Source: Paralvinella palmiformis (Eukaryota; Annelida; Polychaeta; Terebellida; Alvinellidae). From it: a stretch of DNA of 64,000 nt. Below the pieces are notes generated by a model. The model was not told the DNA's origin. It searched no databases and was given only the letters and a program-made list of their open reading frames with translations. How positions within the stretch are numbered: the first letter of the stretch is position 1; each line of letters starts with the position of its first letter. Shown here piece after piece: positions 1-12,500 of this stretch. The position numbers and the translations under genes are program-made. The DNA lies in the NCBI GenBank assembly GCA_025642065.1, contig JAODUP010000471.1, forward strand, positions 722,001-786,000, in the 5' to 3' direction.

Positions 1-77
1 AGCGCGCCACAACCTGCATAATCGTCAAATTATCATAATAAATACACGGGATTCATTGGCTAAGCTAGACCGGGATC

Positions 78-893
78 ATGTGTGGTAGGACTGCGTGGTA
101 AGATTTAGTGAGATTCGTAGCTTCGTCAACCACTTGTAAATGTCCGGAGAACCACGCTGAGACGCTATCTACAGAGTCATTCACTATTAGTCACATCTAG
201 CCTTTTACTAGTTTTAGGGTCTCTCTCTAAACTTGAGTAAAGTTGGCCTAGACTGTAGGTCTAGTCTAGAAACGTTTGTAGGCCTGTTGTTATATAATAG
301 CGTCTAAAAGATCCATAATCGACTCGGGCATTGTCAGAGTAACTTAGAATAGATTAGCGAACTGGAAGCTTAAAGCATATACGCGTAATACATTAACATA
401 ATAACGTATTAGTCCATTGATAGAAGAAGACCTTGACCTTGAAAACTGCTGGTTTGAAGAAAACGAATAATTTTCACTTTGGTCGCTAGGTGTCCTCGAA
501 CCAAACAACTGGAGCAGTTCATTTCATTTGTTTTATTAAATAATAAAAATCACTTTGTAATACATATTTGTAAGTAAGTATTCTAAAAGTATGTTCTAAT
601 ATATAACTTTATGTGATATGGATAACCGAATAACATTATGATTAAAATCTTATATAGGGTAATTGGATATCTAAATGTATTGCTATCTGAGATGTTAGTG
701 ATTTAAAATCAGCAATTGAATAGGTTGACTGCTTTTAAAATAATGCAAAAAGGTCAATTTTGGTATTCAGTAAAAAAAAAATTGTGAAAAGAAAGCTATA
801 ATAAAACATATCAGTTTCAGTATGCTAAACATTATACATTATTAAAAATGCTTTCCAACAGATTTGGCTAATCATCTCAACTGAGAATTATTT

Positions 894-946
<53 letters not shown>

Positions 947-1638
947 TACACCTGAAATATTGTTCTCAATGGTTTGTGCTAGGGTGAGAGATTATGGATT
1001 AATATGATACATGAAGACAAAAATCTTATCTACCATTGCCTCCTTTTGGTCATCTTAAATAATGTACAGGGAGATATAATATTCATATCCACAGACTGTT
1101 GATTTGTGCCAGAATTTGCCATTTTTTGTGATGTTATCATGACAGTCGTGTGTGTTCATTATTAATTTTGTCAACTTGCTTACTGTGACATATATTCAAC
1201 CAGTATGCCATGTATCTCATTATCTTGAATCACCAAAAAACTGGTTTTATTTAAGTTCTCATGTGTATTCTATGCTAGTATGTTTCTCTTCTATATTCAG
1301 CACACTAGCCCCTGATGATATATGTCATGCTTGTGGTTACAAATCATCAAATGGCAAATGGAGACAGCCACAGTGGCGTGATCCACCAGGAGGTCAGAAA
1401 TATTACACATCATACAACTTGGCACCTGGAGCACATGTGTATGTATAATGTTATTGATTACACTATGTGCATAGTTTATTATTATCTTTATATAATTAAT
1501 GTATCATTGAGCAATGTCAAGGTTATACAAAGCTTTTGATTTCTCTAGTTCTTAAAGTTACATCAAAATTCAATCAAATTTAATAAAAATATTTAAAATT
1601 CTTGTCTCTATATGTGTAACACTACTCTCTCACTCATA

Positions 1639-1690
<52 letters not shown>

Positions 1691-4600
1691 CATACACACA
1701 CACATACAGAGAGAGAGAGTGAGCAGGGGTGCATTTACAGACCATGCAAGATAAGATCTTATGTAAACTCATTTGTTTAAAATGATTATTGTTGCTGCAA
1801 GAGATTTATTCACAGCACCAGTAAGTGATTTTTATGGAATTTCAATTAGGTCCATATAAAATGATAATGTGAATAGCCATAAATGAAGAAGGGCGCCTCC
1901 ATGGTCTAGCAGTAGCGTGTTGGACTACAGATCACTACCACCCGTGTTCGAATCTCGGGGTGGGCATATCTGAAGGTTGTTTCATCTTTGACTTTGCCTC
2001 ATTACCTTTGGAGGTCGCTCGGCCCATTTATCCTACCATGTGCACAAAAGTGGACGTAAAACATCAATTGTCATTATCATAAATGAAGAAATCCCTCATT
2101 TAACTATGTAAATGTTAACAGGCCCGTTTTAGCTGCGAAGAGGCAGCTTGATGGTCTGGTAGGTGGTAGCAAGTCAGGGGATGAAAAGAAAGAGAAGAGC
2201 ACAGTGGCTGAGGAGACAGAGGAGGGTGCAGTGGAAGAGGAAGCAGAGAGGAAGACGGAGGATAACATTGAGGAGATTGGGGAACCATGTGAGTGGATTG
2301 TCCAGCCGATGCAGTGGGGTCTCGTGCCATCATGGCATAGTGGCAGCCCTAAATCTGTGGGGTACTCAATGATCAATGCGCGCAGTGAAGGCATCCTCGC
2401 AAAAAATACATTCAAGAGACCACTGGAGAAGGGACGTCGCTGCGTGGTCTTAGTGGATGGGTTAGTTTATATAAATTTATTTCCAGTAAACTTTTTTATT
2501 CCTAACAAAATTCCTAATCTATTTTTGTACATAATAATAATGTACTCTGTGTTCATATGTAAAGAAATTTGGCATAAATTCAGATTAAAGGCCCTTTATT
2601 AAATATTAGCTATTTCTTTGATTTGAATGTTACTTTTTATGAATTATTGTTGTTTTAGATATTTTGAATGGCATAAGACTGATGATGGTACTAAGCAGCC
2701 CTATTTTATCTATTTTCCTCATGCTGATTCTGAGAAAGTGGAACTGCTGAATAAGGACTGTACTGAACAAGAAACAGGTTAGCATCTGTTATTATACAGT
2801 GTTCACTATTGTCTTCAGTGTCAGTGCTGTGTCGGGTTTGTTTTCAGTTAGAGTACATGCTATTTATGCAAATCCATAGTTTAACTGTGATAACTGGATG
2901 AAAACAATTTGTTAGATGATGTTGCTATAGATTTAAGTTTCAGTTAATTTGGATAATATTATAAACTACATTTTCTCCTAAATTACAACAGATACAATAA
3001 ACATATTTATAAAAACCCATAGTAAGGCACCTTAAAAATATAGTGTTTCCCATAGTTTTTTTCCACTGTAAAATGAGTCATGGAGAGAAAACCTTTGCTT
3101 TATGGTTGAGTATCTGTACTTCAATGATCAAATGTGCTTCCAGAAACAGACCATGTTGGCAGCAAAATATTCATATAATTGCATATAAACTATGTATAAA
3201 TTGTTTACAAAAAGTATTTTATTGTATATTTCAGAAAGCTGATACACAAATACTTTAAACAGTAATTAAATACTTTGAAATACAAATGTATTTGACCCTA
3301 CATCTGATGTCCCATGAGTACTAACTGTTTCCAGTGGCTCTATTTGTTGCTGAACACATTCAATTGAATGACTGCTTCCTTGACAAATTGACATTTTGGA
3401 AAGTTGTTGAATAGTCATTGTTAATTAATGATTGGCTCGACATAAACAACGTAGTCGCATTGAAGTGGTGCCATTTGTTATACTAGTAATAGTCATATGG
3501 CACCGAATGTTCTGAAAGCCTAGAAGTTATAGCATTGCACCACAAACCTCCAAATTCTCAGTTAGAAGCTGACTCATACCTGTATTTATGGGATATGTTT
3601 CCCGAGGCAGTAGCCATATGTTTCAGATAAGATCAGTGCCGGGGCTATAGAATTTAGCTTGACCTAAAATATCCCACTGGAATATATCTACCTGGTCTAG
3701 AAGTTTCTATTCACCATCAGTAATGTGTTTATTTCAGTTTACACTGGCAGGAGATTACTAACTTTGGCTGGACTGTTTGATGTATGGAGACCTAAGGAGG
3801 TCAGATTACTTACATATACATTGATTGACAGACACACAGACAGGCAAAACTGAGAGAGGCTAACAAATATCCAAACAATAGTTTTGACTTACATTACATT
3901 TTAAAATAAATTCTAGCATTTTTTTAGATATTATTATAAATGCCCATATCTTGATTCCGATCAAACTCTCACTGTTTATTTCCCGTAACAGACCTTATTT
4001 CGTGGAATATGTAGCTTCAGCAGAAGAGAAGCGTGCCATCTCAAAATATTTTTTGGATGAATAATAATTTTGCATCCTTTTACAGTAGTAAGTTTTATGA
4101 ACCTCATATTGATGTTTTGCCCAAACGGGGCTATTAAATGCTTTACTAAATCTATATTATTATTATTGTTGTTAATAAAATTCAAAACACAAATTTTGAT
4201 TTATTATATAAATAATATAATTCATAAAAAGCCAATTAAAATAATATGTAACGTAAATTATACCAATACATAATTACTATTGTAAAGTCCTATTATTTAG
4301 ATTTAGAACTATTTCCTATCATACTGATTGATACAGATTAACTTTGGGCCTAAATATGATATACTGTTTTGATGATCTGTGATCCACACACTGATAAGAC
4401 AAATTTGTGTTCAAGTTAATAAGTTATGCTGTATCATAATGTATGGTGTGTTAGATTGTCTAGTCTAATGTTGAATAAAAAAAACCCATCTTACTACAAA
4501 ATACCAATTTTTCAAAGCCTTTTGTTTCTAATCATTTCATATCATTATGAAAGCCTAAAATGGCTGGTTTCATTATTGATGATCATACACAGATGGCAAT

Positions 4601-6471
4601 TGTATTGAACAGATGTATAAGATGTTTTCTGTTTGACATTTCCTATGAACAAAAACGTTTCTACACCTCCCTGCACAATAAATAAATGTGCAAACTACAA
4701 TACAAAATACACTAGCAACTTAGGAATAACAATGAAATAGGTATTATACTGAATATATATCGTATCTTATGTAGTCTTTATAAAGATTGCCTTAAGCTGT
4801 TTAGTCGAATGACATTAAGTCAGATGGCAAGTTAAATAGTTATTGCTACATAGGGAGTAACTATTTTGATGTAACCTTTGTATTCCATCCGATTTATCTG
4901 GACAGGTCGGTGCTCCATTATATAGTTGTTCCATTATTACGGTCGAAGCGCATAAAAACATATCGTGGCTTCATGATAGGATGCCAGTAAGTAGATAAAA
5001 CGCCAGTCTGTCTCTTACATCAATATTTACTGTTATTTTTCATGTGTTTTGTTCATAACTTTGTGAAAATTCAGTTGGCTTTTATTAATTTTGTTGATAG
5101 GATATTTTTAGTTGTTTGGTAGATGTCCATTTTTGTTTTCAAGAACTGCGTGCTCTTTCTTTGTACAAGAAACTGTTGAACAAGAGCACATACAATCTTA
5201 CGCTATAACAGTGTTATTGAAAGATGGTATGTGCTCTTGTTTCAATAGTTGATATGATCCAATGCATTGTTGAAGTTGTAAACTTTGAAGGTTTATTGAT
5301 GCAAATTACTTGTATTTATTGTTTGTAAGAAAAAATGATATTTTAATGTTCACTCCCCCCCCCCACACACACATCCAGGTCATTAATTTTATAGTATTTT
5401 TCCACATTGTCATCATTCAGGCCATCTTAGATGGGGAGCAGGAAGTTAGAGATTGGCTTGATTATGGAGCTGTATCACTAAGTAAGGCCTTAGAGCTGAT
5501 CAGACCACAGTCAAATATAGAGTGGCATCCTGTCTCCACATTTGTCAACAGTACAAAGAATAACACAGAACAGTGTGTGAAGCCTGTTGATCTGAAGTAA
5601 GTTCTTAGAATTACTGTCTGGATCATTGTGTATTTGTAAATTTGTCAGTGCATTTATCATCCAAATACAGCACTGCTTCTTTAAGACCCGAAATGGTCTT
5701 ATTTAGATTATTATTCATTGTAAACAACATATCTAAAAGGTATTCTGTACATAGTTGGCAAGTTTCACAAACTAGAAAGTATTGGGAAAACTCAATTATC
5801 TTTTCATATTTTTTTCCTTTGCTCACTCTATTCTGTGTTGAATCTTTCTCCATAAACTCTGCACATAATTAGGGATCTCAATTGATCACATATTTGTTAG
5901 TTTATTTATGATGACCAGTACCAATTCTGGCTGATTTTACTCTCAGTTTCAGCCTGTTTATATTTTATAGTTGACCTCTATACATAATATGGAGTAAACC
6001 ATCAAATGACAATGGGCTGTAAATATGAAATGTTCTTAAAGTATGCATAATGGATTGAACAGATAAATATTGAGATGTAGTAATTGACAGGAAATTGTGA
6101 TAACACCTTCACCCTGACCATCTGGATAACTGGATTCCCATGTTTTAAAAGACTGCTACATATAATGATCTGTCCAGTTCAGTAGCTCTCTGACTGGAAG
6201 CTCAGAATCAGCCTTCAAAGATTACTTGTATTTAATGAAGGCATAAAATAGTCCTAAGGGTAGTATTTTAAGACAGGTTCTACTGCATACTTTTGTAAGT
6301 TTAGTGGTATAGTTTTGATCCGAGATATTAATATGTACATTAAGGTTTTTTACCAAATCATTTAGATTTTGTTTAATAATTTTATTGTGTTTTTATATTT
6401 ATATTATTGATTGAGTGGATGACTGAGTGAGCAATTGAGTAAATGAGTTAATCACAGAGTGAGGACATATG

Positions 6472-6508
<37 letters not shown>

Positions 6509-6707
6509 AGTATTCTGTTCAAATTTCCTTCTCTTCTAAAGGAAGGAGAAACAATCACCAGATGGCAGCAGTAGCTTTATGAAGTCATGGTTGAATAAAG
6601 GCAAGAAGCGCCTAACGGAAGTAGATGATCTTAAAGCTGAGGATAAAGATCAGGAACAGGATGAGGAAAAATCTTCACCAGAGAAAAAGCAAAAACTTGA
6701 TCTCTAA
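78..6707 (+). CDS. HMCES: HMCES, abasic-site processing protein (SRAP domain), 8 exons
   Basis: Exons 78-97, 1301-1438, 2122-2460, 2659-2777, 3738-3799, 4906-4986, 5421-5596 and 6542-6707 join in frame with GT-AG introns to give 366 residues (human about 354). The family covalently caps abasic sites in single-stranded DNA through Cys2. The start is fixed by MCGRTAC, because Cys2 must follow the initiator Met. Other active-site positions are present: SYN near 43-45, Asn138 and Arg140 (INARSE), Glu169 (YFEW) and His249 (LHDRMP). WGLVPSW and KGRRCVVL are SRAP hallmarks. The C-terminus has SFMKSWLNKGKK, resembling the PIP-box-like QWLKREKEE region of the human protein, then a Glu/Lys-rich tail. 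An acidic stretch (about residues 70-108) inside the domain looks longer than in human. Exon 1 carries only six codons plus two bases. All eight junctions keep phase, so the gene looks intact. Confidence 0.95.
894..941. repeat. (CA)n(TA)n compound microsatellite
   Basis: In HMCES intron 1. A similar CA/TA/GA tract at 1640-1720 is in intron 2, and TA runs at 6476-6505 are just before exon 8. Confidence 0.92.
1891..2077 (+). mobile_element. tRNA-derived SINE (family A), full-length, HMCES intron 2
   Basis: The head has a pol III A box (TGGTCTAGCAG) and B box (GTTCGAATC); the body carries the family core (CTCATTACCTTTGGAGGTCG) and the 3' end GTGCACAAAAGTGG with a CAT/ATC-rich tail. A perfect 13-base target-site duplication, CATAAATGAAGAA, lies at 1878-1890 and 2078-2090. 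The insertion ends about 44 bases before HMCES exon 3. Confidence 0.93.
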
Positions 6708-6828
6708 ATAATTTTGACTTCCAAGATGATTTATCTAATATTGGAATTCTAATTTTATATTTCTACCAGCAGGCATTTCCTGCTTATGTAACATTTAAGT
6801 AATGCCACTTATCTAGGTCATTTTTTAT

Positions 6829-6865
<37 letters not shown>

Positions 6866-9501
6866 AGATCTATGTTCTAGCACATCGATTGATTTTTAAA
6901 TATATATTTCATTTCAGTTAATGAAGGTCTTTGCTTTCAATTGATACTTTCTCAAAGTTCTCATGTATATAATCTTATTTAATTTAATTTAATGTTTTAA
7001 AGCATCAGTTAAATATAGAGTTTCCTCACTGTCTATGATAAAATGTACAGTTTATACCCATGCTATATATTTCATGGTGATATCATTTGTGATAGATTTC
7101 CGTTTAAACCCAGTTCTCATAGAAACATAAACGGGTCTAGATGCCTTTGATCAGATGTGTATTGCATGTTATCAATATAAATAAGTATTGATGAACAACT
7201 ATTTCAATGTTTTTTTTTGTAATTGTGGTAAATTAGAGCACATAGTCTTCAAAATAGGTGTATGCCTATATTTATGGGGTAGAATTTGATCAATGAAACT
7301 ACTATTGTATAACTGGATAGTGTATAATATTGATTGTTCAGATTTAGAATTTGATTATAGACACATTTTAATGCTATTATGAGCCATTATTAAACACACA
7401 CATATGCACACACACACACAGTCTTGCACACACACACACACACACATACATTCATCGCAAATAACACACACACATAATTGCATAGAATATGTATTAGATT
7501 GTACACAATAATTACAAAATATTATTGGGCTCTGACAAGTTGGAGAAGATAGTGAAGATTGATGAGATATTCTGTGTTTTATTATAGAAAGCTGCTATTC
7601 TGAATTAAGTTGCATAATCTTAACATGGTATGCATGCACAAGCACACGCAACATTCTATGTCAACATAATAATTTGTAGCATGTTCTATACTAGTCAAAG
7701 TTATATTGTGTTATATATAACTAAATAAATAACACAGTTTCAGCATATTTGCAACATATGGGTTAATAAATGTCAATAAAACAGATATATTTTTAACAGT
7801 ACATAATGCAATCACATACTACACTATTTTATAATTCTAGATCTATATAATCTATCATGGGTACTCCCATGGTGATTTGGTAGTATACCCTACTGCAGAT
7901 GTCCACATTGGGATTGAATCCAGTTATTGCATGTGGTTATAGGATGTTTCATCTGATCATCATATTTCCCTATGGTGTGATATGTTTGTAAATATTTTTG
8001 AATGTTTCCGTTCTTTGGTAATAATGACATATAAATAAAAACGTATTTGGTTAATTTTGTTATGACAGTTCATTTCTTTTTTGATAATTTGTTACATAAT
8101 AAATGTGTTTATTATGAAAATATGTCTGTTAAGAGAGAAAGATGGAGAGACAGAGCATTCTAACTTTCTCCAACACACATAAACAGAGAGAGAATATACA
8201 AATATAAGTTTATCCATACTGCTAAATAACACATGGAACTCCATGCTCCTCATGGCCAGTCTCTGAGTGTGGTACTGTAGTAGAATCAGTTTTCATCTTA
8301 GATAAGCAATCCTTTTCTTTTTTTTAAATATACATGTATGTTGTCTATTATGTCTCTTTTGTGGGTAAACTGTTTGGGTGTTCCAGACTGAGGTGACGGT
8401 TTGTATTAATAATTGCTAGTATATATTTTATGAAGCAAAATGGATGATCTTTTCAATTTCTATCTCAAAATTTTATCCCTCTATACAAATCATTAGCATG
8501 TAGCCATCTGGAATATGCAAGCTCAGTCTGGAGCCCCTATAAACAGAAACATATTGATACCTTGGAAAATGTACAGAGACGAGCTACCAGACAATTACAC
8601 ACATTAGCAAAATTGTCATATGAATAATGATTAATTCAACTTAAAATACCAACCGTAGTCTATAGAAGAATAAGATAGGATATGATTGAGGTCTACAAAA
8701 TAATGAATGAAATCTATGACAAAAACGTTACAACATTCCTCAAAACCAGATTAGAATCATCAGATCGAACAAGTCCAAGAGGCCACAAATACTAATTATA
8801 TATAGAGCGAGTAAACAAAAATATACGAAAACAGAATTTTTTTATTATAATAATTAACACATGGAACAGTCTGCCTAGGGAGGTAGCTGAAGCCCCCAAC
8901 ATTAATTCTTTCAAGAATCGCCTAATCAAATACTGGAGGGACCAGGATATTGTCTTTAATTACAAAGCCAAGCTGAATACCAACAGAAAGAGTGCAGACA
9001 GCCGTATTTATGAAGACCTGGAAACAGTGGCAGCCAAGTAGCAGCCAGTTCCAGAAACATCCTTAAGTATCCTTAAGTAAGTAAGTAATAAATAGAACTA
9101 CGATTTTCAATACTTTTAGTGTGTGATCAAGTATCAATTTTTATTTGGAGATATATGTCCCATTTCTTTAATTTTTTATAATCATTGTTTAGGACAGGAT
9201 TATTTGAAACTTCTTATAATTAATATTAAATCTGTACTTAGACAATTTAGTTATTTATGTATATATTTTATTATTATAGCAATTGTTGGTATGGGTATGC
9301 AGTGCTTCAAATTGGTGGTATCGTTAGAACATAAAATATATAATATAGATAATGATTGGCGTTGGTGCGAGTCCACCTAGCGAAGTTATAGATAACTAAA
9401 TTTACAAACACGTGTGTTTGTTTTGGTTCTTATGATGTAAATCTATTGGGAAATTATATCCCTTTATTTTCTTACTGTTTGTGAAACTTAAATATTTTAC
9501 T
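6708..9501. other. HMCES-DDX31 intergenic region
   Basis: Contains the HMCES 3' UTR, TA (6833-6863) and CA (7397-7448) microsatellites, several AATAAA words between 7720 and 8040 that could end HMCES, the LINE fragment at 8490-9085 and, presumably, the DDX31 promoter. No gene seen. Confidence 0.65.
8490..9085 (+). mobile_element. Degraded CR1-like LINE reverse-transcriptase C-terminus
   Basis: Conceptual translation shows SHLEYASSVWSPYKQKHID, LENVQRRATRQL, then MIEVYKIMNEIYD and INTWNSLPREVAEAPNINSF, the C-terminal region of CR1/L2-like reverse transcriptases. It is broken by stops and a frameshift. It ends in short AAGT repeats (CTTAAGTAAGTAAGTAA). It lies between HMCES and DDX31 and is 5'-truncated. 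Confidence 0.85.
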
Positions 9502-12500
9502 ATGTCTGAGGACGGAGATATTTTCCTGAATTTGACAGCAGGATACGTACAGAAATCTACAAAACAGAACACGTCGAAGAAAGAACGTGTAAGTTTTTGA
9601 CATCCATAAAATTAAAAAATTGATAAAATAATCATGACGATGATCTGATGACTGATCGTCTGATGTCTCATTGTGATTTACTGATTGTCTGACGATAACT
9701 AGGTTTATATCTATAAAACGCGCTTACTTTGTCAGTCTGTGAAAGTAGTAGATCTAGACTTTAGTTTAGACCAGCTTACTATAACTATAGTACAGATCTA
9801 ATAACTAAGGCCTGCCTGGCAGAACTGAGATAGATCTAGATAGTAGATCTACTGACTAGATCATCTAGATCTAGTAACTAGATCTAGTTAGTGTTATTTT
9901 CAGCGAATTTTTAATAAGCCATTTCGTAACCAGAGCAATTCGTTCCATACTACTCAGTGAGTCAGTCCACCGCCAATACGAAATGTAGGCTACATCTCAG
10001 TACATATCATGCATGACCCAGTCAGACATGATACAAGACATTTACAAGTTAGCATTCTTACAATGCTAAATATTTTATATTTTTGATTGCATTGTGATCA
10101 ATGAAAAAAATGCTATAAAAACTAGATCTAGAGTAGACTGTCTAGATCTATGTCATGTTGCTGGTGTAGACTAGATTCCTCAGGGGAAGCCCATCTCTTG
10201 TAATTTGTAGTATTTACTTGATTAAGAAAATGCCTCTATTATAATTGTATACTATGTAGTATACAATTATAATAGAGGCATCTGTTTGTGCACCTTATAC
10301 CATGATACCAAAATATGGAATATAAGGCTGAGCCAGTGATAGGCTGCCTGTGTGGTATTCCGCTATATGCCTATGGTGCCACATATCTCATTGCTCGCCA
10401 CTGTTTATCAAGCCTAGTTTTAAACATATTGAGGGTAGTGGTGACAACAGTTCCTTCAGAGTGTGAATTCCAGTCTTGGAATATTCTTTGGCTGAACATG
10501 TTCTAGACTTATGGACTTCAACCCTACTGTGACGCACAGGTAACTTGTCCTTGTGCCACCTGGTATATCGTACTTCAGCTCTGAGAAAGAATATATCAGG
10601 ATCAAGCCGATCTAACCAATTCATGATTTTGAACACCTGGATCACATTTCCACAGCAACGTTTAAAAAATCTAGTGATGGTATTTTAAGGGCTTGTAATC
10701 TTTCCTCATATAGTAGATGTTTCAGGTGTGGGACAAACTTATAAGGTTTCTAATAGTAATAAGATTTCATCGTATCTTGACTATGAGATTGCCCAACCCT
10801 GGGCATCTACTACTAGATGCACCACTGACCTCAATTCTTTTAGAGGATATTGGCACTATAGAAGTTTGTTATTATTATAAATATGTAATTGATTTTGTTT
10901 GTTATCAGTTCAGAAAAGTCACAGACATTTACAAATCAAACATATTGGTTTATGGTATTAGTTAGTTCGTAGTTCAAGAGTATAATCTCTCTGGGACAAG
11001 TTAGTGACTCCACATCAGCTGTAATGCTCAGCTTTCCCGGGAACTCCTCGTAGATATGATGGAGTTTGTGTCTGTTTCATTTGTGTAGCCTGGTATTTTT
11101 GGTTTATCTGGTATACTTTGCAGTTTTTTTATCAAGTTTGTGCTTGAAACTGGTTACCAAGCATCATGTCTGGCTACAGATATTAGGAAAGCTAATTTGA
11201 AGGTTCCCTTCTCTGGTTGCTCTAATTTTATCAGTTGCACACTGTTTATTTGGGGGACTCGGCACAGGCGACCCTGCCTTGTTGATCTGTATGATGTTAT
11301 TCCAACATTTGGGGCAATTCCTTATAGAATTTTCCAGGTGTATATAATTTGGTATATTTCCATCCTCCTCTCCTGAGAGTACATCTTGAAGGCTGATAGT
11401 CGATCCCAATAATTTACGTCATATATTGGATATATCTTGTGGGGTATGATCTGAAGAGGGACTTAATTTTCTGGATATCTCCAACTCTGTGGTATCCCTA
11501 GCTGGGAGCAGTAATCTATGTGTGGTTGGACTATGCTGTACCATAGTGCTTTCATAATCATAGTGTGCATATCTCTGGCATGGAGGGGTGCCTCCGTGGT
11601 CTAGTGGTAGCATGTTGCACCACAGATCACTACCACTGTGTTCGAATTTCGGCGTGGGCATATCTGAAGGTTGTTTCGTCTTTGACTTCGCCTCATTACC
11701 TTTTGAGGTCACTCAGCCCATTTAGCTTACCTTGTGCACAAAAGTGGCCGTAAAACATCAATCATCATCATCATCTGGCATAGAAAGTTCTTATGATCCA
11801 TCCACACTTTTGCTGAACTTTGTTACATACTGTCTCTGTATGGTCAGTTAAACTGAGTGTTACTCATTTTTACACCAAGATCTTTGACACATTGAGTTTG
11901 TTAAATTTTCTGCTGTTTGGTCCAAAGTATGAGGTGGAATCTTTTATGTCCTGATTTTTATCATGTCAGAAGTGAGATTTGATGTGAGAATATTTTTTAT
12001 ATTTAATGATATTTTAGGCCTAAAAATGAACCCGGCTTAATGGCTGGGACCTACAGTATTTTCCACACTAATGTAAGTACGTATATAATAACATTAAGAT
12101 ACATAAATACATTATCATACCAGGATAGCACAAGAAAGTGAAAACACTTATTTCCATTGTGCTCCTGAAATAATAACAATTAATATAACTCAAGCCTTTT
12201 ATTTCACTGTTCATATATCTTGCCCCAGACAACATACATTTTATACAACAAACATTAAATCTAATTAATTGTTTACAACATTTGGGTACATACAAGTTGA
12301 GCAGGCATGGAAAAGCTGTTGCACATTTTTATTTTCATTATACAGTATATAAAAAAATCCGCTGCAAACTTTTAAATATTCCAGACAGCTGATGCTTCAT
12401 TTTATTATCTGAAATAAGGAACCCTAAATTGGACCTAAGAAGCTTTATTGTGAAGTAAAGTGAATCATAATGACTTGATACTGTGGTCTATTAGAGTACA

